Below are positions 33,435-43,587 of a stretch of 49,057 nt of DNA, piece after piece. A model generated the notes under the pieces. That model was not told the DNA's origin. It worked only from the letters and a program-made list of their open reading frames with translations, and made no database searches. Source of the DNA: Clostridiales bacterium (GTDB taxonomy: Bacteria > Bacillota > Clostridia > Oscillospirales > Oscillospiraceae); contig SFHJ01000008.1 in assembly GCA_004555655.1 (NCBI GenBank), forward strand, positions 1 to 49,057, read 5' to 3'. The position numbers were made by a program, and so were the translations under genes. Positions within the stretch are counted from its first letter, which is position 1; each line of letters begins with the position of its first letter.

Positions 33435-35048
33435 TTACCCTCTTTCTTCCTTTGAACGCCGGGTATAGTCCGGCAGCAGCTGCGGCGAGACGGTCGTATC
33501 CTCACAGCCTGCGGCCTTGCGCTCGGCCTCAAATGCATCGATGTGGTTCAGCGTCAGCGCGCCGACCGTGACGGACTTGGCCTTTTCCGACGCGTGCTTG
33601 CCCGCATTGCGGCCGAAGACGATGATATCGAGCAGGCTGTTGCCCATCAGGCGGTTGCGGCCGTGGATGCCGCCCACCACTTCGCCGGCGGCGAACAGGT
33701 TCTCCACATCGGTCTGCCCGTCGGGCGTGATATGCAGGCCGCCGTTCTGGTAGTGAAGCGTCGGGTAGACCAGAATGGGCTCCTTGCGGATGTCGATGCC
33801 GTGCTTGCCGAACATGCGCATCATGGCCGGGATGCGCTTTTCAATCGTGCCTGCGCCGTGCTTGAGCTCGATCATCGGCGTGTCGAGCCACACCGCGTCG
33901 CCAAGCGGGGTCTTGACGCCCTTGCCGCGCTCGGAGCACTCGCGGATGATGGACGCAGCGGACACGTCGCGCGTCTCCAGCGGGTTCATGAAGGCTTCGC
34001 CCTCGGCGTTAATGAGCATTGCGCCGACCGAGCGCACTTTTTCCGTGACCAGCGCGCCGTAGATCTGCGCCGGGAAGGCCGCGCCCGTGGGGTGGTACTG
34101 CAGCGTATCGGCATACAGCAGCTTCGCGCCCGCGCGGTAGCCGAGGATCAGGCCGTCGGCCGTCGCGCCGTAGTGGTTGGACGTCGGGAAGCCCTGATAG
34201 TGCAGCCGTCCCGCACCGCCGGTGGCAAGAATGACGGTCTTGGCTCTGGCGACAAGCAGCTCTTTGGTCTCCATGTTCATGAGGACCGCGCCCGCGCAGC
34301 GGCCGTTTTCGTCCTTGATGAGCTCAATCGCGGCGGTAAAATCGACCACGGGAATCTGGCGGTTCAGAACCTCGTCGCGCAGCGTGCGCATGATCTCTGC
34401 ACCGGAGTAGTCCTTGGCCGCGTGCATACGCTTGCGCGAGGTGCCGCCGCCGTGGGTCGTGATCATGGTGCCGTCCGGCGCCTTGTCAAACTCCACGCCA
34501 AGGCCGGACAGCCACTGGATGGCCTCGGGCGCTTCGGTGACGAGCTTGTAGAGAAGATCCTTCTGCGCGGCAAAGTGGCCGCCGCCATAGGCATCTAAAA
34601 AGTGCTGTGCGGGCGAGTCGTTGGGCTTGTCGGCAGCCTGGATGCCGCCCTCGGCCATCATGGTGTTGGCGTCGCCCATGCGCAGCTTCGTGACAATCAT
34701 CACGCGCGCGCCGTTGTTGTCGGCCTCGATGGCGGCCGAAGCGCCCGCACCGCCGCCGCCGATGATGAGAACGTCGGTGTCATAGTCGGGGTGTGCCAGA
34801 TCGACCGTTCTGCCAAGCAGGCGCGAGCTGCCCTGCAGCAGCGCGGCCAGCTCGTGCGGCACTTTTTCGCCCTTGTTCGGGCCAAACTGCAAAACTGCAA
34901 ACTGATTTTCACGGTAATCGGGGTGGAAGGTCTTGAGCAGGACGTCCTTTTCCTCCGCCGTCATGCGCCGTGGGTCGAGCCGGATGTTGGCCTCACGCGC
35001 CGCCTCTACCTTTTTGATGGATTCGAGCATTTTGGGATCGGTATACAT
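33435..35048 (-). CDS. frdA: fumarate reductase/succinate dehydrogenase-like flavoprotein subunit (soluble type)
   Basis: A 537-aa FAD protein of the FrdA/SdhA/NadB/TfrA superfamily. After an unusual N-terminal extension of about 85 residues comes the FAD-binding DVLIIGGGGAGASAAIEA. Then come MAEGGIQAA, RKRMHAAKDYSGAEIM, the active-site HPTG segment, PTLHYQNGGLHI and the C-terminal AAGEVVGGIHGRNRLMGNSLLD. In membrane FrdA/SdhA the FAD is covalently held by histidine in S-H-T; here the segment reads A-N-T, so FAD is probably non-covalent, as in soluble relatives. No membrane-anchor gene accompanies it. I infer that it reduces fumarate with electrons from the neighbouring iron-sulfur subunit and the Flx-Hdr proteins. 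AGGAGGG precedes the start. Confidence 0.87.
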   Translation of the reverse strand: MYTDPKMLESIKKVEAAREANIRLDPRRMTAEEKDVLLKTFHPDYRENQFAVLQFGPNKGEKVPHELAALLQGSSRLLGRTVDLAHPDYDTDVLIIGGGGAGASAAIEADNNGARVMIVTKLRMGDANTMMAEGGIQAADKPNDSPAQHFLDAYGGGHFAAQKDLLYKLVTEAPEAIQWLSGLGVEFDKAPDGTMITTHGGGTSRKRMHAAKDYSGAEIMRTLRDEVLNRQIPVVDFTAAIELIKDENGRCAGAVLMNMETKELLVARAKTVILATGGAGRLHYQGFPTSNHYGATADGLILGYRAGAKLLYADTLQYHPTGAAFPAQIYGALVTEKVRSVGAMLINAEGEAFMNPLETRDVSAASIIRECSERGKGVKTPLGDAVWLDTPMIELKHGAGTIEKRIPAMMRMFGKHGIDIRKEPILVYPTLHYQNGGLHITPDGQTDVENLFAAGEVVGGIHGRNRLMGNSLLDIIVFGRNAGKHASEKAKSVTVGALTLNHIDAFEAERKAAGCEDTTVSPQLLPDYTRRSKEERG

Positions 35049-35061
35049 GGCTTAACCCTCC

Positions 35062-35736
35062 TTACTTTTCGATCTCGCGGGTGTTGTAAAGCTCCTGAAT
35101 CTCCGCCAGAGGCTTCTGCATCAGGCTTTCGATCAGCGCTTCAAACTTACCCTCGCGGATCTCATCCACGCGCACATCCAGATGCTCGCAGTGCGGCGCG
35201 AGATACTTGCCGTTCAGGCGTCTTGCCAGCATGGCCACCTGCGGATGCGAGATGCCCGCCGGGCAGCGGGACGAGCACACACCGCACATGACGCAGTCGA
35301 ACGACTCCTCTGCGCACTTTTCATACTCGCCTCGCTGGGCGTAGGCGATGTACTGCATGACGTTCAGGCCCTGCGTGCACGCCTTGGTACAGGCATTGCA
35401 GCCGACGCAGGAATAAATTTCGGGATAGAGCTGCATCATGATGCGCTCGGTGGGCTTGACCGTTTCGATGTCGTAGACTTCCTTGACCAGCGGGAAGAAC
35501 GGGAGCGTGGCGACATACATGTTGTTCTCCACTTTTGTCGAGCACGCCAGGCACGCCTTCAGCTCACGGTCGCCCGCGATGCGGTAGATGGTCGCGCAAG
35601 CGCCGCAGAAGCCGTTGCGGCAGCCACAGCCGCGCACCAGCTGATAGCCGGAATACTCCATGGCCTCCATGATGGTCAGGCTCTCGGGGACTTCATACTT
35701 TTTGCCAAACAGAAAAACAGTTACCATATTTTCCAT
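35062..35736 (-). CDS. frdB: fumarate reductase-like iron-sulfur subunit
   Basis: A 224-aa electron-transfer subunit. The N-terminal ferredoxin-like part holds a plant-type [2Fe-2S] site (CGCRNGFCGAC, then a fourth cysteine in LKACLAC). The C-terminal part holds two CxxCxxCxxxC clusters (CVGCNACTKAC and CVMCGVCSSRC), arranged as in HdrC and succinate dehydrogenase-type subunits. It lacks the HdrB-like CCG domain that is fused to TfrB of methanogens; a separate hdrB gene exists in this operon instead. AAGGAG stands before the ATG at MENMVTVFL. It lies between flxA and the flavoprotein gene and probably links the two. Confidence 0.86.
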   Translation of the reverse strand: MENMVTVFLFGKKYEVPESLTIMEAMEYSGYQLVRGCGCRNGFCGACATIYRIAGDRELKACLACSTKVENNMYVATLPFFPLVKEVYDIETVKPTERIMMQLYPEIYSCVGCNACTKACTQGLNVMQYIAYAQRGEYEKCAEESFDCVMCGVCSSRCPAGISHPQVAMLARRLNGKYLAPHCEHLDVRVDEIREGKFEALIESLMQKPLAEIQELYNTREIEK

Positions 35737-35759
35737 CGTATTTCTCCTTCTTGCAGCGC

Positions 35760-36587
35760 TTAATACTCGTCCGGCAGCGCGTCGAGCTGGTCGAAGCGGA
35801 AAACCGGACCGTCCTTGCAGACGTACTTGCTGCCGATGTTGCACCGGCCGCACTTGCCAAGCGCGCACTTCATCTTGAGCTCCATCGTCGTATACACCTG
35901 CTCACGCGCAAAGCCCAGCTCCATGAGCCCGGCAAGTGTAAACTTGATCATGACGGGAGGGCCGCACATGACGACGGTTTTGTTTGTATCGAAGCCAAGC
36001 TCCTTGACGTAGTTGGGTACGAAGCCGACGTGGCCGTCCCAATCGGGCTGCTCGCGGTCGATGGTCAGATGGACATTGATGCCGTCCTCCTTGCACCAGA
36101 CGTTGAGAATCTCCTCAAAATCGACCAGATCCTGCTTCGAGCGCGAGCCGTAGACGATGTCGATTTTGCCGTAGCGGCTACGGTAGTGGCGGCAGTAGTT
36201 GATGACGGAGTGCAGCGGCGCAAGGCCGATGCCGCCGGCGATGAACAGAAGATCTTTCCCGGCAAAGTCAGTATCGACCGGGAAGCCGTTGCCGTAGGGG
36301 CCGCGGATGGTGACCTGCTGGCCCGGCTCCATCGCGTGCAGCCACGCAGTCACGCAGCCGCATTTTTTGATGGAGAACTCGATAAAGTCCGGCTCGGTCG
36401 GAGACGACGTGATGGAAAACAGCGCCTCGCCCACTCCGGGGATGGAGAGCATCGCGCACTGGCCGGGGATATGTACGAACGGTTTTTTACCGTCCAGGCC
36501 GACGACGCGGAAGGTCTTGACGTCCGGCGTATCGACGCGGATGTTCGTGACCTGACCGATCATGGGGATCAGCGGATCTTGTCTCAT
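35760..36587 (-). CDS. flxA: FlxA-like FAD/NAD(P)H-binding oxidoreductase subunit
   Basis: A 275-aa protein of the ferredoxin-NADP reductase fold, close to AsrB, PyrK and FlxA. The N-terminal FAD domain has the VTIRGPYGNGF segment. The NAD-binding domain starts at DLLFIAGGIGLAPLHSVI and ends with VVMCGPPVMIKF. The C-terminus holds a [2Fe-2S] site (MKCALGKCGRCNIG ... YVCKDGPVF). It should take electrons from NADH and feed the iron-sulfur FlxB/FlxC proteins. The start overlaps the stop of flxB (ATGA) with GGGAGGG upstream. NADH rather than NADPH preference is inferred from the family. Confidence 0.88.
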   Translation of the reverse strand: MRQDPLIPMIGQVTNIRVDTPDVKTFRVVGLDGKKPFVHIPGQCAMLSIPGVGEALFSITSSPTEPDFIEFSIKKCGCVTAWLHAMEPGQQVTIRGPYGNGFPVDTDFAGKDLLFIAGGIGLAPLHSVINYCRHYRSRYGKIDIVYGSRSKQDLVDFEEILNVWCKEDGINVHLTIDREQPDWDGHVGFVPNYVKELGFDTNKTVVMCGPPVMIKFTLAGLMELGFAREQVYTTMELKMKCALGKCGRCNIGSKYVCKDGPVFRFDQLDALPDEY

Positions 36588-37606
36588 TTCGTTCCCTCCC
36601 CCAGCGTTTTGATGACTTTGACAATGTTCATATGGATGGGGCACTTGGCAAGGCACCGGCCGCAGCCGACGCAGCTGAAGCAGCCTTTGTTATTGTCCGG
36701 GAAATAGACCAGCTTGTGCATGAACCGCTGGCGGAAGCGCTCAAGCTGAGTTGGGCGCGGCTGGCCGGCCGACATCCTGGTGAAGTCGGAGTACATGCAG
36801 CTGTCCCAGCAGCGGAAGCGGCGCACCGTCTTGCCGTTGTTGAACTCCTGAATGTCGTAGCACTGGCACGTCGGGCACACGAACGTGCAGGTTCCGCAGC
36901 CAAGGCACGCCTCAGACAGCTGATTCCACTCGGGTCGCGAGAACAGCTCCTTCGTCTTGCCCGCGCCGAAAGCGGAGAGGTCAAGCGAGGCCAGCGGCAG
37001 CTTCTGCATGATTTCGCGTGTGGCGGCCTGCTGGCTTTCCACAGCTTCGGCATCGCAGTCGGCGAGCATGGAGAGCCCGGCAGTGAGCGTCTCGCCTTTT
37101 TCCGTGTTCGCCTGCCAGTAGAGATTTTCCTCGTCCATCCAGCAGCTCACATCGCCCGCGGGTGCGGCAGGGTCGATGTCGAAGGCTGCGCAGAAGCACG
37201 TCTCCTCGGGCCGGGTACAGGCCATCGACACGATAAGGCCGTTTTCGCGGCGCGTCTGATAGTAGGTGTCGACCGGCTCCGCCAGAAAGACCTTGTCGAG
37301 AATTTCAAAGCTGCGGCAGTCGCACGCGCGCACGCCGAAGAGCACGAACGGCTCGGTCACGTCGCGTGTCTCGATGAGCTCGAGCTGCTTGCCTGTGACC
37401 TTGAAGCCCATCAGGTTTTCCACCTGCGGGAAGAACAGATCCTTGGCGCTGCGGACGGTGTTGAGATTCTTTGTGAGGGTCATGCCCGGCTCGTAGACCG
37501 TAAATTTTGCCTGCCCGGATGCATCGTCCGACGGAATATACAGCTTCTGCAGGCCACTCAGCGCGGCAAAAAGGCTGTCAAGCTGGTTTCTTGGCAGTTT
37601 TTTCAT
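36584..37606 (-). CDS. flxB: FlxB/AsrA-like 4Fe-4S dicluster electron-transfer protein
   Basis: A 340-aa protein resembling AsrA of anaerobic sulfite reductase and FlxB. The N-terminal 200 residues include the family hallmark GVRACDCRSFEILD, and the C-terminal 110 residues carry two [4Fe-4S] sites: CLGCGTCTFVCPTCQC, then CVGCGRCLAKCP. It should relay electrons from FlxA to the Hdr part. The start overlaps the stop of flxC as ATGA and its stop overlaps the flxA start, so stoichiometric translation is likely. No siroheme AsrC gene is present, which argues against a sulfite reductase. Confidence 0.85.
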   Translation of the reverse strand: MKKLPRNQLDSLFAALSGLQKLYIPSDDASGQAKFTVYEPGMTLTKNLNTVRSAKDLFFPQVENLMGFKVTGKQLELIETRDVTEPFVLFGVRACDCRSFEILDKVFLAEPVDTYYQTRRENGLIVSMACTRPEETCFCAAFDIDPAAPAGDVSCWMDEENLYWQANTEKGETLTAGLSMLADCDAEAVESQQAATREIMQKLPLASLDLSAFGAGKTKELFSRPEWNQLSEACLGCGTCTFVCPTCQCYDIQEFNNGKTVRRFRCWDSCMYSDFTRMSAGQPRPTQLERFRQRFMHKLVYFPDNNKGCFSCVGCGRCLAKCPIHMNIVKVIKTLGEGTK

Positions 37607-38580
37607 GCGTTCGCGCCTCCTCTCTCGTACACCACCGACGGCTCGCAGTCGCCCTTGGTGAAGTCCATGAGCGGCGGCTTTGTCTCAAAGTCGGCGCCGG
37701 CCTGATACTCGCCGTAGAGCTCGTTGATGTCCTTGATAAACTTGCGGTTTAAAAGATGCAGCGGAATGTGCTGCGGGCAGACACGCGAGCACTCGCCGCA
37801 GTCGGTGCAGCGCGAGGCCACATGGAATGCCCGGATGATGTGGAACATGTTTTCCTCGAACGAATCAGCCGCAGCCTTGTTGTCGGTGCCGAGATCGTGG
37901 TTGTCGAACACGCACTTTTCGCAGCTGCACGCGGGGCAGACGTTGCGGCAGGCGTTGCAGCGGATGCAGCGAGACAGCTCGCCGCGCCAGAAAGCGAAGC
38001 GTTCTTCCGCCGTCATGGCTTCGAGCTTTGCTACCTCGTCGAAGCGGTGATTGTCGGGGATCTCTTCACCCTGTTCACCGATCAGCTCGTCGAAGCAGAC
38101 GATCTTCTTGCTCTTGCACACCTGGCACTTGCCGAGCAGCGCCTTGTCCTTTTCCACGCAAACTTCGCCGTAGATGGTTTCCGCAATCAGCGTTTCTCCG
38201 TCTTCACGCACGCTTGTGAGGCCCGACGCACCGGCTTCTTTCAGCTTTTCCGCGTCGCACATGCCGCCGCACTGCACGCCCACGGCGTAGACATTTTCAC
38301 GCCAGATGCGGTGTTCCTTGAGAAGCTGCACGAACGAATACGAATCGCACGGCTTTAAGAATACCGCGACCTTGCCGCCCTTACGCGACTCGGCGATGAG
38401 GTATTTGGACAGGTTCGCACCGGAAAAGACGCTGTAGACGAAGTCCTTTTCCACTTCTTCCGCGCTTGTGAACACGGCGGGCGTGAGATCGTAGAAAAAC
38501 TCGCCGGCCCTCCAGCCGAGCACGCGGTCGACTGCGCCGGATGTGAGAAGCTCGATCGCTTTTTCCTTTACTCTTTGCAT
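37603..38580 (-). CDS. flxC: FlxC-like 4Fe-4S protein
   Basis: A 325-aa protein with an N-terminal domain resembling the C-terminal part of FrhB/FdhB-type proteins (FLKPCDSYSFVQLL, VGVQCGGMC) and a C-terminal pair of cluster motifs (CIRCNACRNVCPACSCEKC and CTDCGECSRVCP). A central CQVCKS site may bind another metal. In Flx operons the matching subunit lies between FlxB and FlxD, as here. Its role is electron transfer between the NADH-oxidising and Hdr modules. The exact identity FlxC is assigned by order and composition. Confidence 0.8.
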   Translation of the reverse strand: MQRVKEKAIELLTSGAVDRVLGWRAGEFFYDLTPAVFTSAEEVEKDFVYSVFSGANLSKYLIAESRKGGKVAVFLKPCDSYSFVQLLKEHRIWRENVYAVGVQCGGMCDAEKLKEAGASGLTSVREDGETLIAETIYGEVCVEKDKALLGKCQVCKSKKIVCFDELIGEQGEEIPDNHRFDEVAKLEAMTAEERFAFWRGELSRCIRCNACRNVCPACSCEKCVFDNHDLGTDNKAAADSFEENMFHIIRAFHVASRCTDCGECSRVCPQHIPLHLLNRKFIKDINELYGEYQAGADFETKPPLMDFTKGDCEPSVVYERGGANA

Positions 38581-39005
38581 CTCAGATCCTCCAGTCTGCG
38601 GTTCTCGCCAAGCTTTGTGATGGTGGCAACAAAATCATTCATCGTCGCGGCAAACTTTGCGCCCTCTGCCGCCGAGACCCATTCGACACGGGTGCGCTCG
38701 CGCTCGATGCCGAGGTAATCGAGCATCGAGAACAGCAGCGTCATGCGCCGCCGGGCGTAATAGTTTCCGGTGGTGTAGTGGCAGTCGCCGGGATGGCAAC
38801 CGCACAGAATCACGCCGTCAGCGCCGCGCTGGAACGCGCGGAGGATGAACAGGGGGTTGAGCCTGCACGAGCACGGGATGCGGATGATCTTCACGTTTGC
38901 CGGATAGTTCAGGCGGTTCGTGCCGGAAAGGTCTGCGCCCGCATACGAGCACCAGTTGCAGCAGAACGCCACGATCGTGGGCCTCCATTCGCCGTTTACC
39001 TGCAT
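38568..39005 (-). CDS. flxD: MvhD/FlxD, [2Fe-2S] electron-transfer subunit to HdrA
   Basis: A 145-aa protein of the MvhD family (PF02662). It has the diagnostic cysteines CCNWCSYAGAD, RIPCSCRL and CGCHPGDCHY that bind a [2Fe-2S] cluster and dock on HdrA. Its start overlaps the end of hdrA by ten bases and is preceded by GGAGGTGG; its end overlaps flxC by 13 bases. Overlap on both sides fits a permanent complex. The assignment is firm because the cysteine pattern is specific to the family. Confidence 0.92.
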   Translation of the reverse strand: MQVNGEWRPTIVAFCCNWCSYAGADLSGTNRLNYPANVKIIRIPCSCRLNPLFILRAFQRGADGVILCGCHPGDCHYTTGNYYARRRMTLLFSMLDYLGIERERTRVEWVSAAEGAKFAATMNDFVATITKLGENRRLEDLRCKE

Positions 39006-40987
39006 ATCGCATCCACCTCCGCCATGATCTGTTTGTTCGAGAAGCCCTTGAGATCCATCGCGCCGGACGGGCACGCCACGGTACATGCGCCGCAGCCCTG
39101 GCAAACGGCCGGGTTGACCTGCGCCACGCGGCGCAACAGCGTCGTGCGGTTGGGGCCTCTGAATTCCTTGTCAACGTAAGTAATTGCGCCGTAGGGGCAC
39201 ACCTTTTCACAGCTCGAGCAGCCGTTGCACATCAGCTCGTCCGGCTGCGCCACGCACGGGTTGCAGGTGAGCTGATCCTTGCTGAGAAGGCCGATGACCT
39301 TCGACGCGGCGGCGCCCGCCTGCGCGACGGTCTCGGGAATGTCCTTCGGGCCCTGACATGCGCCGGAGAGGAACACGCCCGCCGTGGGGCTTTCCACAGG
39401 CCGGAGCTTCGGGTGAGCCTCGGTAAAGAAGTCGTTGGTATCCATCGACGCCGTGAGCATCGTGGCAAGCGGTCTTGCCGATTCGTCGGGCTCGATCGCC
39501 GCGGCCAGCACGACCATATCGGCGTCAATATGCAGCTGGCGGTTATCCAGCAGGTCAGAAGCCTGCACCTTCAGCTTGCCGCCTTCCGGCACGACCTTGC
39601 CGACCATGCCCTTGATGTAATGCACGCCGTATTCCTCAACTGCGCGGCGGTAGAACTCGTCAAAGCCCTTACCCGGCGTACGCACGTCGATGTAGAACAC
39701 GTACACGTCGGTGTCAGGGTATTTTTCACGGCAGAGCATCGCGTGCTTGGCCGTGTACATGCAGCAGATTTTCGAGCAGTAGGGCTTTCCCTTCTGCGCG
39801 CCGTCGCAGCGGGAGCCAACGCACTGCACAAACACGATGGTTTTCGGGTGCGTATGATCGGACGGACGAAGCAGCGTCCCGCTCGTGGGGCCTGCAGCGT
39901 TCATGAGCCGCTCAAACTCGAGGCTGGAGACCACGTCCGGGCTCTGGCTGTAGGCGAATTCATCAAACTGGTCGAGCTTGATGGGGTTATAGCCCGTCGC
40001 CACGACGATTGCGCCGTATTCGCGCTCAATCAGCTCATCCTTCTGCTTGTAATCAATCGCACCAGCAGTACAGACCTTGGAGCACACGCCGCATTTGCCG
40101 GTCTTGAGCATCGTGCAGTAATTTGGATCGATGGTAGCCACCTTCGGCACGGCCTGCGCAAACGGGATATAGATGGCGCGGCGGTTGTCCATGCCGAGGT
40201 TAAACTCGTTCGGGACTTTCTTCTGCGGGCACTTCTCGGTGCACAAGCCGCAGCCGGTACAAACATCTTCTTTGACGTAGCGCGCCTTTTTGCGGATGGT
40301 CACATGGAAGTTGCCGACAAAGCCCTTGACGGCTTCAACCTCGGAGTACGAGTAGATGCTGATCTTCTCGTTCTGCGCGCAGTCGACCATCTTCGGTGTC
40401 AGAATGCACGCCGCGCAGTCAAGCGTCGGGAAGGTCTTGTCGATCTGCGTCATCTTGCCGCCGATGGTGGGCTTTTTCTCGACGATATCGACCTCAAAGC
40501 CGGCATCGGCAATGTCGAGCGCCGTCTGGATGCCCGCGATGCCGCCGCCGATGACAAGCGCGCGCTTGGTCACAGGGCTGGTTCCGGCAGTGAGCGGCGC
40601 GTTCAGGTGCACCTTGGCAATCGCGGCGCGGCCGAGAATGATGGCCTTTTCGGTGGCCTCGGCCTTGTCCTTGTGAATCCAGGAGCACTGCTCGCGGATG
40701 TTGGCGATTTCAACCATGTAGGGGTTGAGGCCCGCCTTCTCGCACGTTTTGCGGAAGGTCGCCTCGTGCATACGCGGCGAGCAGGAGCACACGACCACGC
40801 CAGTGAGACCATACTCGTGGATCTTCTCTTGGATCATGTCCTGGCCCGTCTGCGAGCACATATACTGATAATTGGTGGAAAAAACAACGCCGGGCTCGTG
40901 ACCGAGCGCCTCGGAAACGGCCTCCACATCGACGGTAGCGGCAATATTACTGCCGCACCAGCATACAAATACGCCAATTCTCTGCAC
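38996..40987 (-). CDS. hdrA: HdrA, flavin-based electron-bifurcating subunit
   Basis: A 663-aa FAD and iron-sulfur protein. Order: an N-terminal cysteine-containing domain (FVCWCGSNI), the FAD-binding core ALVIGGGIAGIQTALDIAD with KMTQIDKTFPTLDCAACILTPKM, ferredoxin-type clusters (CTGCGLCTEKCP, then CGVCSKVC), a second flavin-fold part, and two C-terminal [4Fe-4S] sites (CNGCSSCEKVCP and CQGCGACTVACP). In known Hdr complexes the FAD of HdrA splits electron pairs between a low-potential acceptor (ferredoxin) and a high-potential acceptor. The start codon is GTG, preceded by AAGGAGGG. Length matches stand-alone HdrA; it is not fused to MvhD. Confidence 0.93.
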   Translation of the reverse strand: MQRIGVFVCWCGSNIAATVDVEAVSEALGHEPGVVFSTNYQYMCSQTGQDMIQEKIHEYGLTGVVVCSCSPRMHEATFRKTCEKAGLNPYMVEIANIREQCSWIHKDKAEATEKAIILGRAAIAKVHLNAPLTAGTSPVTKRALVIGGGIAGIQTALDIADAGFEVDIVEKKPTIGGKMTQIDKTFPTLDCAACILTPKMVDCAQNEKISIYSYSEVEAVKGFVGNFHVTIRKKARYVKEDVCTGCGLCTEKCPQKKVPNEFNLGMDNRRAIYIPFAQAVPKVATIDPNYCTMLKTGKCGVCSKVCTAGAIDYKQKDELIEREYGAIVVATGYNPIKLDQFDEFAYSQSPDVVSSLEFERLMNAAGPTSGTLLRPSDHTHPKTIVFVQCVGSRCDGAQKGKPYCSKICCMYTAKHAMLCREKYPDTDVYVFYIDVRTPGKGFDEFYRRAVEEYGVHYIKGMVGKVVPEGGKLKVQASDLLDNRQLHIDADMVVLAAAIEPDESARPLATMLTASMDTNDFFTEAHPKLRPVESPTAGVFLSGACQGPKDIPETVAQAGAAASKVIGLLSKDQLTCNPCVAQPDELMCNGCSSCEKVCPYGAITYVDKEFRGPNRTTLLRRVAQVNPAVCQGCGACTVACPSGAMDLKGFSNKQIMAEVDAICR

Positions 40988-40999
40988 TGTCTTCCCTCC

Positions 41000-41386
41000 T
41001 TACTTCTTATATTTCCGGAACGCGCTGGTGACGGCCTGCTGCGGAAGCTGCTCGTCATCCATCTGCGCGATGGTCTCCGGTGCCAGATGATTCATGCCCT
41101 GCTGGCGAACGACCGCCAGACGCACGGCCTCGATGAGCTTGGCGGGCTCAACGTTTCTCGGGCAGCGCTCCACGCAGGCAAAGCAGCTCAGGCAGGTATA
41201 GATGCCTTTGGACGCCATCAGCTCGTCGATCCGACCGTTTTCGACCATTGAGACGAACTGGTGCGGATGGTATTCCATCTCGTCATACGCCGGGCACGCG
41301 CCAGAGCATTTGCCGCACTTCATGCACTTTCTGGGGTTCACGCCGGAGATGCGGGTGATGGTTTCGATCATGTTGTCTTTACTCAT
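41000..41386 (-). CDS. hdrC: HdrC, 4Fe-4S electron-transfer subunit
   Basis: A 128-aa protein with two [4Fe-4S] motifs (CMKCGKCSGACPAYDEMEYHP and CLSCFACVERCPRNVEP), separated by the conserved ASKGIYTC spacing that marks HdrC. It relays electrons from HdrA to HdrB. Its start overlaps the hdrB stop (ATGA), with AAGGAGG upstream inside hdrB. The final 30 residues are helical and end in lysines. Confidence 0.93.
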   Translation of the reverse strand: MSKDNMIETITRISGVNPRKCMKCGKCSGACPAYDEMEYHPHQFVSMVENGRIDELMASKGIYTCLSCFACVERCPRNVEPAKLIEAVRLAVVRQQGMNHLAPETIAQMDDEQLPQQAVTSAFRKYKK

Positions 41387-42177
41387 ACCTGCGTCTCCTC
41401 CTTGACACCCAGCGCCTCGGCCAGAAGCTCGGTGAAATACTGAACCGAAACACTTCCGTCCGTGTTCTCGCACAGATTGTACATGCACAAAGGACAGGCG
41501 GTGATGAGCGTATCTGCGCCGCACGCCCTGGCGTTATCCACGATCTTCTGCGCCTGCTTCGCTGCATACGCGCGGTTTTCTATCGTCGTGTAGCCGCCGC
41601 AGCACTCGTTGCGCATGGCGTAGACGACCGGATCTGCACCGATGGCGCGGATGAAGTCCTCCAAAATGGTGGGGTTCTCCGGGTCGTCAAAGCCCAGCTC
41701 CCTGCTCGGCCGGAGCAGCAGGCAGCCGTAATAAGCTCCAATCTTGCGCCCCGTGAGCGGATTTGTGACCTTCTTCTGAAGCTCGTCGAAGCCTACTTTG
41801 TCGCGCAGCACCTCCAAATAGTGCAGCACCTCGGTCTGCCCCTCGTAGGGCGTATCGAGCTGCAGATAGTTCTGCACCTTCCAGCGCATGTCTTCGTCGC
41901 GCTGCATATCGCCGTTGACGCGCTTGATGACGTGGTGACACGCAGAGCACAGCGTAACAAGCGGCTCGCCTCGTTCGGCAGCAGCCGACAGTGCGCGCAC
42001 GGACGAAAGGCGCGTAGCGATTTCGTCACGCGCCATGGGGTACACCGCGCCGCAGCACTGCCACTCGTCGAGCTCACGGAGCTCAAAGCCCAGCGCCTTG
42101 GCCGCGCGGCGGCCATATGTATCGAGCTGCTTGCCCTTTGTCTTGAGCGTACAGCCGGGGAAATAACTGAATGTCAT
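41383..42177 (-). CDS. hdrB: HdrB, CCG-domain disulfide/thiol-type catalytic subunit
   Basis: A 264-aa protein with two CCG domains: FPGCTLKTK ... WQCCGAVYP ... CSACHH in the first, YYGCLLLRP ... NECCGGYTT ... CPLCMYNL in the second. These bind the two non-cubane [4Fe-4S] clusters on which methanogen HdrB reduces heterodisulfide. The organism is not a methanogen, so the natural partner must be something else: a protein disulfide, a small thiol, or the fumarate reductase subunits encoded in the same operon. The start at MTFSYFPG follows GAGGG. It follows fumC by 15 bases. Confidence 0.92.
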   Translation of the reverse strand: MTFSYFPGCTLKTKGKQLDTYGRRAAKALGFELRELDEWQCCGAVYPMARDEIATRLSSVRALSAAAERGEPLVTLCSACHHVIKRVNGDMQRDEDMRWKVQNYLQLDTPYEGQTEVLHYLEVLRDKVGFDELQKKVTNPLTGRKIGAYYGCLLLRPSRELGFDDPENPTILEDFIRAIGADPVVYAMRNECCGGYTTIENRAYAAKQAQKIVDNARACGADTLITACPLCMYNLCENTDGSVSVQYFTELLAEALGVKEETQV

Positions 42178-42192
42178 ACCGAACCCTCGCAA

Positions 42193-43569
<1,377 letters not shown>

Positions 43570-43587
43570 ACGCCTCTCCTTCCGTTT

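Noticed and set aside
36584..37606. Anaerobic sulfite reductase (AsrABC) operon
   Set aside because: AsrA- and AsrB-like proteins are present but the siroheme subunit AsrC is not, and MvhD plus HdrABC fit the Flx-Hdr system.
38996..42177. Methanogen heterodisulfide reductase
   Set aside because: The genome context (PolC, SLH, T-box, peptidoglycan genes) is bacterial, so coenzyme M/B heterodisulfide is not a likely substrate.
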